64,000 nt of DNA, taken from the NCBI GenBank assembly GCA_034440235.1, contig JAWXBR010000011.1, forward strand, positions 62,001-126,000, written 5' to 3'. This DNA comes from JAWXBR01 sp034440235 (GTDB taxonomy: Bacteria; Bacteroidota; Ignavibacteria; Kapaibacteriales; Kapaibacteriaceae). The stretch's first letter is position 1; every line of letters starts with the position of its first letter. This document shows positions 17,657 to 26,522 of the stretch, piece by piece. Position numbers and translations under genes: made by a program. Under the pieces are notes generated by a model. It had not been told where the DNA came from and ran no database searches. It worked only from the letters and a program-made list of their open reading frames with translations.

Positions 17657-18880
17657 TTACGAGTCGTCGTCTAAATTGAGGTCGGGAATATGATTGAACG
17701 CAATGCGCAACGGCGCACTGTTCAACGCGTCATGGGCCGACCCCACATACAATGTGTTCTTGCCGTATTTCTTGTTTATGGCGTCGAGGCCAGTATTTAA
17801 CTGCTCTCTGGCGGGACCAGTATTCTTGAACATGGGAAGGGGCGTAGAACCAAGGGGCTCGACCTTGTTGAGCGCCATGCTGACTTTTATTGGCTTTGCA
17901 TTTGTTGGTGGAACAGCATTCAGAAGGGCCACGAGAGCGCTCGTAAGTTGTACGGTGTCTTGTGTAACGGTAAGATTCATGTCAGCCTTCCAACGTGAAC
18001 CGTCTACATAACGAATACTTATATAAAGATTTCCAGTAAGAAGCTCGTAGGAACGCAGACGCATGGCGGCTTTTTGCATAAGCCTATGAAGCACACCACA
18101 AGCCCCTTCCCAACTTCTTAAAGTTGGTTCGAGTACATGCGAATGTCCGACCGTACTTTTATGCGTCACCATCGGCGCAAGTTCTTCGCCGCGCAACCGT
18201 TGCCACATGCGTTCGCCTTCTATTCCGCCCCACACCTCGCGTAGCTGTTGTTTCGAGGCCGAGCATAACATCTCAACAGTGTAGATGCCGTGTTTGTACA
18301 AGCGCTTGTACATGTTGCGACCAATGCCACATAATTCCTGAAGCTCGAGAGGAAAGAGAACACCCGGCAAGTCCTCCTGATGGATTACAACCAGTCCATC
18401 TGGCTTCTGCATATCCGTTGCCGTCTTAGCAAGAAAGTCGTTCGGAGCAATACCAATCGAACACTTCATTTCGGTGCCGACGTTCTCGTAGATGGCACGC
18501 TTTACATCGCGGGCAATCTCGCGAGCACGATCTTCATTGCGCATCGAGCCTATGAGCTCGCATGCCATTTCATCGATGGACATCACCTTCTTGACGTGGA
18601 TAACGCTTTCGACCACTTCCACCAGACGATGGTGATACTCGATGTAGCTGACGTGTCCGGCTTGGACGAGAATGAGACCCGGACACATCCGTTTTGCATC
18701 TGCGACGAGCGTCCCCGTCTTCACTCCAAATCGTTTAGCCTCGTACGATGCGGCAATTGCACTGGTCGTATCGGTCATCACGGGCACAACAGCTATAGGC
18801 TTTCCGCGCAACTCTGGATGCACCTGTTGCTCGACAGATGCGAAGTAGCTATTGAAGTCTATGAAGAGGGAGCGGAGCAC
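17657..18880 (-). CDS. Y-family (DinB/UmuC-type) DNA polymerase
   Basis: Translesion DNA polymerase of about 407 residues. The catalytic acidic residues are in FIDFNSYFASVE and SIDEMACEL; IGIAPNDFLAKTATDMQKPDG and ELCGIGRNMYKRL (helix-hairpin-helix of the thumb) are typical. The C-terminal little-finger domain includes ISIRYVDG, and TPLPMF near the end resembles a sliding-clamp-binding peptide. The reading frame stays open to a TTG at 18949 and an ATG at 18937, but homologous proteins begin just before the LRSLFIDFNSYF motif, so the GTG at 18880 is preferred. A TATAAT lies nine bases before it. No imuB-like partner or lexA gene is adjacent. Confidence 0.87.
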   Translation of the reverse strand: MLRSLFIDFNSYFASVEQQVHPELRGKPIAVVPVMTDTTSAIAASYEAKRFGVKTGTLVADAKRMCPGLILVQAGHVSYIEYHHRLVEVVESVIHVKKVMSIDEMACELIGSMRNEDRAREIARDVKRAIYENVGTEMKCSIGIAPNDFLAKTATDMQKPDGLVVIHQEDLPGVLFPLELQELCGIGRNMYKRLYKHGIYTVEMLCSASKQQLREVWGGIEGERMWQRLRGEELAPMVTHKSTVGHSHVLEPTLRSWEGACGVLHRLMQKAAMRLRSYELLTGNLYISIRYVDGSRWKADMNLTVTQDTVQLTSALVALLNAVPPTNAKPIKVSMALNKVEPLGSTPLPMFKNTGPAREQLNTGLDAINKKYGKNTLYVGSAHDALNSAPLRIAFNHIPDLNLDDDS

Positions 18881-18928
18881 GTTCGAAATTATACAATGCG
18901 TAGAGAATACTACAGCGTTGCGAGAAAG

Positions 18929-18959
18929 AACGCTCATTCCTAAAAACAACGCTCATTCC
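18929..18959. repeat. Two copies of a 12-bp direct repeat
   Basis: AACGCTCATTCC at 18929-18940 and 18948-18959, with a period of 19 bp, in the region upstream of the polymerase gene. Nothing else is seen between this and the palindrome before feoA except a short hairpin (AGCGG/CCGCT near 19010-19025). Confidence 0.5.
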
Positions 18960-19032
18960 GGGAGCGAAGCGAAAAGCGACGCGAGATGCGGGGAATTCAT
19001 CATCATAGCGGTTTGTGGAGCCGCTTTCTTAA

Positions 19033-19049
19033 TTTGGACTAAATCCAAA
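19033..19049. promoter_or_regulatory. Palindromic operator at the start of feoA
   Basis: TTTGGACTAAATCCAAA, with 6-bp arms around CTAAA, ends one base before the feoA ATG. The identical 17 bases precede the DUF4856 gene at 21321-21337. Both neighbouring transcription units concern iron, so an iron-responsive repressor of the Fur or DtxR type is the likely binder. The extreme closeness to the ATG implies blocking of initiation or a nearly leaderless message. Confidence 0.7.
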
Positions 19050-19050
19050 C

Positions 19051-19368
19051 ATGAAAACTCCAGCTCCTATACCCATCCAACATGTACCCGTCGGCAGTTC
19101 CGTTCAGATCGTCTCTGTTTCTGGAGGGGTCGGCGCGGCGCGCAGGGCGCTTGAGCTTGGTATTATCGCCGGTATGATTTGCCGAATCGTCCGTAAAGCC
19201 CCTTTCGGCGGCCCCTTAGAAATTGAAGTTGGGAAAACACGCATCGGAATTCGTCCGGCCGTCGACCTTGTCGTGCTCGTTCGCCTGCTCGTCACCGATG
19301 CAGAATTAGTCGTGGCCAAGGGCAAGGCAGAATCGTCCATAAGTCAAACAGATGCAATTGCAGCATAG
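19051..19368 (+). CDS. feoA: Ferrous iron transport accessory protein FeoA
   Basis: Small SH3-like cytoplasmic protein of 105 residues that accompanies the FeoB Fe(II) permease. The FeoA pattern is visible in PIQHVPVGSSVQIVSVSGGV, RRALELGIIAGM and FGGPLEIEVGKTRIGIRPAV. The tail after about residue 85 is longer than usual because the gene runs 17 nt into feoB, which starts in another frame. The ATG at 19051 directly follows a palindromic operator, so no ribosome binding site is available upstream. Translation coupling with feoB is expected. Confidence 0.92.
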   Translation: MKTPAPIPIQHVPVGSSVQIVSVSGGVGAARRALELGIIAGMICRIVRKAPFGGPLEIEVGKTRIGIRPAVDLVVLVRLLVTDAELVVAKGKAESSISQTDAIAA

Positions 19369-21250
19369 CCAACGGTCTATCGCTGTGGTCGGCGTTCCGA
19401 ATGTCGGCAAGTCTACACTCTTTAATGCGCTGACTGGACTCCAACAACGCGTCGGAAATTTTCCAGGCGTGACAATCGAGCCCATGGTTGGCTCGATTAA
19501 TGAACGCGGTGAAAGCGTAACACTCATCGACCTGCCTGGGATTTATTCGCTCGATGCATCGAGCGAAGACGAGGTGCTTAGCGTCGATGTCTTGCGTGGC
19601 GTGCATCGCAGCATACCAAAACCAGATGCCGTGCTACTTGTGATGAATGCAAGCAATCCGGACAAATGCCTTGCGCTGCATGCAGCACTTACGACACTAA
19701 ACATTCCTATGATCATCGCGGTTACGATGATCGACGATGTGAAAGCCTCGGGCGGCGTATTCGACGACATCGCGCTTTTTCATGAACTGGGCGTGCGTGT
19801 CATGCCGGTGGTTGGACGCAAAGGCCTTGGCGTTGCAGATCTGAAGAGTGCACTGGTCGATCCATCAGCAGCCTTGATACCTCGTGCAGTGGATCTCGCA
19901 CAAACTACAGGAGCACAGCCCTCCACAGGGTCTACAGAAGCACGAGTTGCATGGGCTGCACAACTCGTAGGGCGTGTTGTTATTCATGGTAAGCGGAGTC
20001 GCCTCACCGAAAAACTCGATAACATTCTACTACACCCAGTGTTCGGCACACTTGCATTTGTCGTAGTGATGGCGCTGTTTTTTCAAGCGATTTTTTCGTG
20101 GTCAGAACCACTTATGAATCTTATTGAGAGCGGCATCTACGTGTTACGCGCCAACGCAGATGCGAACATTACGCACGATGTCCTACGAAGCTTTGTGAGT
20201 AAGGGTCTTCTGGCAGGGGTCGGCGCCGTTATTGTTTTCCTACCGCAGATCCTTATACTAAACATTCTTATAACTGTGCTCGAAGAGTGTGGATACATGG
20301 CGCGAGCTGCGTTTTTGGTTGATAGGTTTATGGGACTGTTCGGACTTCAGGGACGCTCCTTTATTCCGTTGCTCGGTTCGTTTGCGTGCGCTGTGCCGGG
20401 CATTATGTCCGCTCGTATCATCCCATCCTACAAAGACCGCATAGCAACGATCATGGCTGCACCGCTCATGACTTGTTCAGCGCGCCTTCCGGTGTACACG
20501 TTGCTCATTGGTGCACTCATTCCATCTGCGGCAGTGTTTGGCATCTTCTCGTTACAAAGTATTGTGATGGCATCGCTGTTTGTTGCAGGTGCGCTAAGCG
20601 GACTTCTTATCGCGCTCGTGTTGAAGCGCACAATGTTCAAAGGCGACGTCGTGCCGTTCCTCATCGAATTTCCGCCGTACCGAGCCCCTTCACTACACAG
20701 TCTTTACGTTACAGTAGTTAATCGCACCAAAGACTTTCTTACAACAGCAGGCACTGTCATTCTTGCATTTAGCATTGCACTGTGGATTCTTACAGAATTA
20801 CCACGAACGAATGTTGGCAGCACCAGCGGTAACACGGCTGCTCTGCGTCTAGAGACAGAACGCACACAACTCGACTCTTCGTATGCAGCTTCGATAGGTA
20901 GAGCGGTGCAGCCCGTCTTCGCACCATTGGGATTCGATTGGCGCATTACGCTTGGCGTACTTGGGTCGTATGCTGCGCGCGAGACATTTGTTAGTGTGAT
21001 GGGTCAGGTCTACGCAGCCGACGTCAGCGCGAGCGACGTGCCGCTTCGCGAGGTCATTCACCGTGAACTTCCGTTGCCGGTCGGACTGTCCCTTCTTGCC
21101 TACTACGTCTACGCCCTACAGTGTGTGAGCACCATGGCCGTAATGAAACGCGAAACGGGCACCTGGAAATGGCCCGCTCTTTCCTTCGCCATCACATTTG
21201 TTTTAGCCTACGCTGCTGCCTGGCTGACATTCATAATTGCCTCTAGCTAA
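19352..21250 (+). CDS. feoB: Ferrous iron transporter FeoB
   Basis: Inner-membrane Fe(II) permease with an N-terminal GTPase domain, 632 residues (many FeoB proteins are longer). G1 is GVPNVGKST and G3 is DLPGIYSL. The base-recognition motif, normally NxxD, reads TMID (IIAVTMIDDV), a change of the usual Asn. Membrane part: first Gate motif GSFACAVPGIMSARI, then TCSARLPVYTLLIGA, and second Gate motif GVLGSYAARETFVSVMG. The protein ends with a membrane helix and lacks a long cytoplasmic tail. It overlaps feoA by 17 nt. Regulation by the palindrome before feoA is inferred. Confidence 0.94.
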   Translation: MQLQHSQRSIAVVGVPNVGKSTLFNALTGLQQRVGNFPGVTIEPMVGSINERGESVTLIDLPGIYSLDASSEDEVLSVDVLRGVHRSIPKPDAVLLVMNASNPDKCLALHAALTTLNIPMIIAVTMIDDVKASGGVFDDIALFHELGVRVMPVVGRKGLGVADLKSALVDPSAALIPRAVDLAQTTGAQPSTGSTEARVAWAAQLVGRVVIHGKRSRLTEKLDNILLHPVFGTLAFVVVMALFFQAIFSWSEPLMNLIESGIYVLRANADANITHDVLRSFVSKGLLAGVGAVIVFLPQILILNILITVLEECGYMARAAFLVDRFMGLFGLQGRSFIPLLGSFACAVPGIMSARIIPSYKDRIATIMAAPLMTCSARLPVYTLLIGALIPSAAVFGIFSLQSIVMASLFVAGALSGLLIALVLKRTMFKGDVVPFLIEFPPYRAPSLHSLYVTVVNRTKDFLTTAGTVILAFSIALWILTELPRTNVGSTSGNTAALRLETERTQLDSSYAASIGRAVQPVFAPLGFDWRITLGVLGSYAARETFVSVMGQVYAADVSASDVPLREVIHRELPLPVGLSLLAYYVYALQCVSTMAVMKRETGTWKWPALSFAITFVLAYAAAWLTFIIASS

Positions 21251-21320
21251 CTGTTCGAAACGTTAAGGGGCCTGATATGGGGCTTTTTAAGGGGCATTTT
21301 GCGGTGTTTTCCAATCTTTA

Positions 21321-21337
21321 TTTGGACTAAATCCAAA
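21321..21337. promoter_or_regulatory. Second copy of the feoA palindrome
   Basis: TTTGGACTAAATCCAAA, identical to 19033-19049, here extended to a 21-bp perfect palindromic frame (21319-21339). It lies 41 bp before the ATG of the DUF4856 lipoprotein, a normal operator position. The shared site suggests one regulon with feoAB. Confidence 0.72.
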
Positions 21338-21378
21338 TAGAGCTTAGATTCGTCGCATACTCATTCAGGATTCAAGAC

Positions 21379-22512
21379 ATGTGTAGTGAAAACCTCGTTG
21401 CTCGTCAGGCTCTTCAGATTGGCCTACTAGTTCTCGTTGTCGGCGTCTTGTCCTCGTGCTCGGAAAGCACGACCCCCAACGATACTTTTACAATTCCAGC
21501 ATACTATGACACCACGTCATGGCGGGCAAATGCGCAAGACGAACTTCTATATCTCGATCAGATAGGTGATTTGCTTACGTATTTGAAGAGTGCAAGAACG
21601 CAAGGTGTGAAGCTTATTCCAGTCGAGGTTGGTTTAAAGACTCTTGCTCTGTATCGTCTTTTCACGCCCGATGGTATCAATTTAATCGAACAGAGAACCC
21701 AGAAAACTGTCGCGGCGAGCGGAAGTACCATGGATCCTATGAAGGACCCTGCCTACAACGGTACAGGTGGCGTATTCGTAAAGTACCTTTTCGATCAGCA
21801 TGGTACAGACGTTACCGAACAGGTAGAAAAGATGCTCTTCTCCGTCGCATTGCATAGGGCTGCAATGTCGGCCTTAGATACAGCTACACCTACCACACGC
21901 AACGTCGATCGCGCGCTTGCTCTTTTCGGAGCTACCCCCGCATTCGCAAACTCTGACAAAGCGATTAAAAATGCAGACCGCTATTGCGCCGCTTATGCTG
22001 CGCGTCGCGATAAGAATGACGGTACGGGCTTCTATACAAATATTCGTGAAGCGTTTAAGAAGGCGCGCGCTGCCGCTGTTGACGCGAAGTATGACAAAGA
22101 ATATCGCGAGGCTGTGCTTGCAATTCGTACAAACTGGGAGCGTTCGCAGATGGCTACCGCCATTAACTACTGCTATGCAACTAGTACTGCATTGAGTGCG
22201 ACGAACGTCAGCGACGACGCACGAGCTTCAGGTATGCACTCGTTCGGTGAAGCACTAGGCTTTCTCCTCGGCGCGAAGGCCACCGATGTAGCATATCGTT
22301 CAATTACTGATGTGCAGCTTGGTGAAATCCTGACGCTTGCGCGTACATACACATTCAAGTCTCCCACCTACTATGAATTCTGGCAGATGCCTGCCACGAC
22401 GCTTGGTGACCTCAACACTATCACAGAACAACTTCAAGCGATCTATGGCTTCACCGAATCAGAAATGCAAGACTTCAATCAAAACTGGGTAACAGTGCAA
22501 ACCCGCCAATAG
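21379..22512 (+). CDS. DUF4856 family lipoprotein, probably iron-related
   Basis: Lipoprotein of 377 residues; the hydrophobic segment ends in VLSSC, a lipobox, so anchoring in a membrane facing the periplasm or surface is expected. The body matches DUF4856 proteins: AAYAARRDKNDGT, YDKEYREAVLAIRTNWERSQ, and MHSFGEALGFLLGAK. In Bacteroidota this family commonly sits with TonB receptors and imelysin-like proteins in iron or haem uptake loci. The shared palindrome with feoAB points the same way. No TonB receptor is adjacent here. Molecular function is unknown; the association with iron is inference. Confidence 0.78.
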   Translation: MCSENLVARQALQIGLLVLVVGVLSSCSESTTPNDTFTIPAYYDTTSWRANAQDELLYLDQIGDLLTYLKSARTQGVKLIPVEVGLKTLALYRLFTPDGINLIEQRTQKTVAASGSTMDPMKDPAYNGTGGVFVKYLFDQHGTDVTEQVEKMLFSVALHRAAMSALDTATPTTRNVDRALALFGATPAFANSDKAIKNADRYCAAYAARRDKNDGTGFYTNIREAFKKARAAAVDAKYDKEYREAVLAIRTNWERSQMATAINYCYATSTALSATNVSDDARASGMHSFGEALGFLLGAKATDVAYRSITDVQLGEILTLARTYTFKSPTYYEFWQMPATTLGDLNTITEQLQAIYGFTESEMQDFNQNWVTVQTRQ

Positions 22513-22536
22513 GGCAATCAAGAGCAGTTTTCCTTC

Positions 22537-23916
22537 CTAAAGCAAGATGCCTTTTAACAGCAGCGTCGCAATCGAGAAGTAGATCACAATGCCCGTAACG
22601 TCGGCAAATGTTGCTACGAACGGCGCTGACGATGCGGCGGGGTCGAAGCCGAGGCGCTTCATGATGAGCGGCAGCATCGAGCCGGCAATTGTACCCGAGA
22701 CGACAATGCCGATGAGTGAGATACCCACAACAGTCGAGATAACAGGTGTGATGATGGGATCGTAATCGCCGCTGATAATATCGCCGAAAAACAGACGACA
22801 AAAACCTAAGACGCCGAGCAGCGTGCCGAGACATAAGCCAACGGTTATTTCACGTTGCATAATGCGCCACCAATCGGCGAGGCCAACTTCGCCGAGGGCG
22901 AGGGCACGGACGATGAGCGTCGCCGCTTGTGAACCAGAGTTTCCGCCACTCGAAATGATGAGCGGGAGAAACAATGCCAGCACTACGGCGCGGTCTATCG
23001 TGCTTTGGAAGTACGACATCGCATTGGCCGTTAGGAATCCTCCAACAAACAGCACAACAAGCCAGGTTGCTCGCTTGCGAACGAGCTCGAACAGGGGGAC
23101 AGAGATGTATGGCTCGTCTAGCGCCTGAACGCCCCCGAACTTCTGCATTTCTTCTGTGGCTTGTTCATCGGCGATGTCAAGAACATCGTCAACTGTTATA
23201 ATACCAAGAAGTTTACGGTCTTTATCAACGACGGGTAATGCGTAGCGGTCGAGCTGACGGAACAGCTCGACCGCTTTTTCTTGCGGATCGGTTACAAGGA
23301 GTGCTTCGGCCTTGTAATCCATGAGGTCTTCGATTTTCGATTCGGGAGATGCTAGCAGGATTTCACGTATGTGAATTTCATCGACGAGTGTACCATGCTC
23401 CGTAACGTATAACACATTGAGCGTTTCCGAATTCTTTCCGAATGCACGAATATGATCGAGTGCATGCTGTATTGTCCAATGCGCTTTCACAATCACGTAG
23501 TCGGGCGTCATAATCCGACCGACAGAGTCCTCGGGATAATTCAACAGCGACAACGCAATTGCACGCTCTTCGGCCGACAAGTGGTTGATAAGCTCTTGCA
23601 CAACGTTGGCTGGCAGGTCTTCGAAGAGTTGCGTTCTATCGTCCGCGGACATTTCGTTCAGGATAGACGCCACCTGTTCACGCGCCATGTCGTGCAACAA
23701 GTCTTCCTGCGTTTCGAGTTCACAATACGCAAACGTTTCAGCGGCGAGGTCTTTATGCAGCAGCCGAAAAATAATGACGCGACTTTCTGCAGATAAATCG
23801 GCAACCAGTAGCGCTAAATCAATTGGCGACCAGTCCTCAAACACCTCGCGGATTGTAGCGAAATCTCTCGCTGCAATCAGCTCTTCTATCTCAGGTGCTA
23901 TGAGGGTTGCGTACAT
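22537..23916 (-). CDS. mgtE: Magnesium transporter MgtE
   Basis: Mg2+ channel/transporter of 459 residues with the full domain order: MgtE N domain (about 20-125), two CBS domains (about 130-250; VGRIMTPDYVIVKA, ALPVVDKDRKLLGIITVDDV), connecting helix, and five membrane helices. The pore and Mg2+-binding motif is present as LPLIISSGGNSGSQAATLIV, with SSAPFVATFADVTGIVIYF in the last helices. The cytoplasmic N and CBS domains sense Mg2+ and close the channel when it is high. The gene converges with the DUF4856 gene and stands alone. Confidence 0.95.
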   Translation of the reverse strand: MYATLIAPEIEELIAARDFATIREVFEDWSPIDLALLVADLSAESRVIIFRLLHKDLAAETFAYCELETQEDLLHDMAREQVASILNEMSADDRTQLFEDLPANVVQELINHLSAEERAIALSLLNYPEDSVGRIMTPDYVIVKAHWTIQHALDHIRAFGKNSETLNVLYVTEHGTLVDEIHIREILLASPESKIEDLMDYKAEALLVTDPQEKAVELFRQLDRYALPVVDKDRKLLGIITVDDVLDIADEQATEEMQKFGGVQALDEPYISVPLFELVRKRATWLVVLFVGGFLTANAMSYFQSTIDRAVVLALFLPLIISSGGNSGSQAATLIVRALALGEVGLADWWRIMQREITVGLCLGTLLGVLGFCRLFFGDIISGDYDPIITPVISTVVGISLIGIVVSGTIAGSMLPLIMKRLGFDPAASSAPFVATFADVTGIVIYFSIATLLLKGILL

Positions 23917-23990
23917 CCTCGCAAAGGTACGCGTCCGATGCTATTTGTCGGACTATGCTATTCGTACAGCTCGGCGATTCGTAGCACTTG

Positions 23991-24024
23991 GCTATTCGTC
24001 GGCCACAGCTATTCGTCGGCCACA
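23991..24024. repeat. 17-bp tandem duplication at the 3' end of an ABC permease gene
   Basis: GCTATTCGTCGGCCACA occurs at 23991-24007 and 24008-24024, followed by a third partial copy (GCTATTCGTA) that holds the stop of the permease gene ending at 24026. The repeated unit includes the stop-codon region. Similar copies (CTATTCGT, CTATTTGT) are scattered just before. Confidence 0.8.
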
Positions 24025-24025
24025 G

Positions 24026-25273
24026 CTATTCGTATCGGAGTGCTTCGATCGGGTCGAGCGAGGCGGCCTTGTATGCAGGGTAGATGCCTGAGACGAGGCC
24101 TATGACGGTGCATGAAAGCATGCTGAAGACAATGGCGAACCACGGTAGGTCGTAGGGGAGCGATTGAACGCCCGAAGATTTGATGACGAACGTAATGATA
24201 AGGGTTGCAATGCAGCCAAGAATTACGCCAGCTATGGCGCCGAACTGACCTATTGCAATTCCTTCGATGAGGAATTGCTGTAGAATCCATGAGCGGCGTG
24301 CACCTAACGCCTTACGGACACCAATCTCGCGCGTTCGCTCTTTTACGCTAACGAGCATCATGTTCATAATGCCAATGCCTGCAACAAGCAGAGCAATGAG
24401 TCCACTCAACCAAGCAAGCGCAGCGATGGCCATCGTAAGATTTCCGAATTGCGCAGAGAGCGCCTCGTTGGTGTCGAGCTCGAAGTTGTTCTCTTCCCAC
24501 GGCTTTGCATTACGTAGCATTCGCATGATGCCTATTGCTTCGTCGACTGTGGCAGGTAGGGCATCGCGACTAAATGCTTTTACACTTACATCTACACTTA
24601 CGTCCCACCACATGGTGTAGTATTTCACAAAGACGCTGATGGGAATAAGCACGCGGTTGTCCTGACTCTGTCCGAGTAGCCCACCCTTTTTTTCGAGCAC
24701 ACCAACAACGGTGAATTGCTGATTCTTAATGGTAAGGGTCTTGCCCAAGGGGTCTACGTTCGGAAATAGTTTTACAACGATGTCATTTCCGATGATGGCA
24801 CCGCTGCCGTTCAAAAGCACGTCCTGTTCAGTGAACGGACGTCCCGAGGAAATACCAACGGCGTTCACCGTGAAGTACAATTCGTCGACACCAATAAGCG
24901 ACACGTCGGGGTCAGTCGATTGCTCGCCAGCTTTAATGATGAGTCCCGGTGAAGTATTACTAATCGAAATCAGATTCGTGAGTGTCATCTTATCACGGAA
25001 CTCAAGCGACTGTGGATAGGAGATTGGTTTGCGCTTGGCATACTTGCGCCAATTATGTCCGAAGTCTATCGATGGTGTTCGCTGAATCAAGAACGAGTGT
25101 TCACCAAGGTCTGCTAATTGTGAGCCGAGCGCAGTGTTCAAGACACCAGTAATGCCACTCGATGCAACGATTGCAAACACACCAATCGAAACACTTAGCA
25201 GTGTGAACACGCTGCGCAGTTTGTGAGCACGCACGGAGTCCCAGGCCATGGTTATCGACTCTGCAATGTTCAT
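24026..25273 (-). CDS. MacB/FtsX-type ABC transporter permease (second)
   Basis: Inner-membrane permease of 415 residues in the MacB type VII ABC family: one N-terminal helix (VFTLLSVSIGVFAIV), a large periplasmic domain, then three helices near the C-terminus with VKERTREIGVRKALGARR and GIYPAYKAASLDPIEALRYE, the usual ending. Unlike MacB it has no fused ATPase; the ATPase is the separate gene at 26523. Its start overlaps the stop of the upstream permease by 4 nt. With that permease it probably forms a heterodimer working with the adaptor and TolC genes further upstream. The substrate is unknown. Confidence 0.9.
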   Translation of the reverse strand: MNIAESITMAWDSVRAHKLRSVFTLLSVSIGVFAIVASSGITGVLNTALGSQLADLGEHSFLIQRTPSIDFGHNWRKYAKRKPISYPQSLEFRDKMTLTNLISISNTSPGLIIKAGEQSTDPDVSLIGVDELYFTVNAVGISSGRPFTEQDVLLNGSGAIIGNDIVVKLFPNVDPLGKTLTIKNQQFTVVGVLEKKGGLLGQSQDNRVLIPISVFVKYYTMWWDVSVDVSVKAFSRDALPATVDEAIGIMRMLRNAKPWEENNFELDTNEALSAQFGNLTMAIAALAWLSGLIALLVAGIGIMNMMLVSVKERTREIGVRKALGARRSWILQQFLIEGIAIGQFGAIAGVILGCIATLIITFVIKSSGVQSLPYDLPWFAIVFSMLSCTVIGLVSGIYPAYKAASLDPIEALRYE

Positions 25274-26499
25274 TCGGCCCTCAGTGCTTCTACAGGATCG
25301 AGATTCGATGCGCGTATCGCTGGGATGAGTCCGGCCATGAGCCCAACAACCGTTGCAATGGCAATAGCTAGCATAAGAAGATCTACCGGAATGAGAGCAC
25401 TTACAACTGCCAGAACATCAGCGGGCAACATACTACCCGCAACGATATGAAGAATCCATGTCACGAATTGAGAGACAGGTAATGCGAGCACGGCGGCGGT
25501 AACACAAAGCAAGGTCGATTCCATCAGAAATTGCAGACGGATGGAGCCGCGTTTGGCGCCGATGGCCTTACGGACACCAATTTCTTTGGTACGTTCAGAT
25601 ACGCTAACAAACATGATGTTCGTAAGGTTAATAGAACCTACAATGAACGCAAGCACGGTAAGGCCGAGACCTGCGGCCCAGATCCAGAAGCGAATTTTTT
25701 TCACTTCGTCGTCAAACGCTTTCATCTCGTTTATCGAAAAATCGTTCTCTTTATGTGGAGGTACATTGCGAATGCCACGCATCACACCAATTGCTTCTTC
25801 TCTCACAATATTCATCATGCGTTCGTTGCCCGCCTTGATGGCAACAGAGAAACTTCGATTGTTAAAACCATAGGCGCTACGAAAGGCGTAGAGCGGAATG
25901 TACACTTGGTTGTCAACAAAGTCCATGAACAACACGCCACGTTTTTCTACAACACCAATCACACGAAATGGTATTCCCTGAATCTTGAGATTCTTACCGA
26001 CTGCCGTTTCGGTCGGAAACAACGCTTTCTTGATACCGTGACCAATTACAATAACGTTTGCGGCCTGCTGCTCTTCTATTGGCGTGAAAAACCTTCCATC
26101 CTCTGTTATACCAGCAGGCGTCATTCCGTACGTAGCAGCCGTTCCCATAACTGCAGTTCGCAAAACCTTGTTGCCATAACTAACCGAACCGCCCCACTTA
26201 CGTGCAAGGGGAATGACGTATTCGGGAGATTCCATTCTGTAGCGCAGAGACTCGACCTGCTCTAACGAAAGGTCTTTGCGCGCCTCGGTCTTTCGCCAGT
26301 TGCCGCCGCCTGCCCAGTCCCATTTATCGACATACATCATGTCCTTGCCGATAATCGAAATGGTCTGTTCCCAGATGGCATCGAGCCCCTTAATGGCCCA
26401 ACCCATTGTAACGACTGCAACAACACCAACAATCATGCTGCCCGTAGTAAGTATAGAACGCAGCATGTTCGATCGCACAGATTCGAAGGCGAAGCGCAA
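25270..26499 (-). CDS. MacB/FtsX-type ABC transporter permease (first)
   Basis: Permease of 409 residues with the same topology as the following gene: N-terminal helix (TTGSMIVGVVAVVTMGW), periplasmic domain, three C-terminal helices with VSERTKEIGVRKAIGAKRG and ending IRASNLDPVEALRAE. The two permeases are clearly homologous but diverged, which favours a heterodimer. No ATG is available in frame after the ATPase stop at 26523, so the TTG at 26499 is taken as start. It overlaps the next gene by 4 nt. Part of the TolC-adaptor-ATPase-permease-permease operon. Confidence 0.88.
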   Translation of the reverse strand: MRFAFESVRSNMLRSILTTGSMIVGVVAVVTMGWAIKGLDAIWEQTISIIGKDMMYVDKWDWAGGGNWRKTEARKDLSLEQVESLRYRMESPEYVIPLARKWGGSVSYGNKVLRTAVMGTAATYGMTPAGITEDGRFFTPIEEQQAANVIVIGHGIKKALFPTETAVGKNLKIQGIPFRVIGVVEKRGVLFMDFVDNQVYIPLYAFRSAYGFNNRSFSVAIKAGNERMMNIVREEAIGVMRGIRNVPPHKENDFSINEMKAFDDEVKKIRFWIWAAGLGLTVLAFIVGSINLTNIMFVSVSERTKEIGVRKAIGAKRGSIRLQFLMESTLLCVTAAVLALPVSQFVTWILHIVAGSMLPADVLAVVSALIPVDLLMLAIAIATVVGLMAGLIPAIRASNLDPVEALRAE

Positions 26500-26522
26500 C
26501 GACTCTATGATAGACGTGCGGT

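Noticed and set aside
21251..21310. Terminator after feoB
   Set aside because: The region is rich in AAGGGGC repeats on one strand, but no stable stem with a T-run can be formed.
25531..26265. 244-codon plus-strand frame opposite the first permease
   Set aside because: It is antisense to a well-supported MacB-type permease and has no recognisable domain or ribosome binding site.
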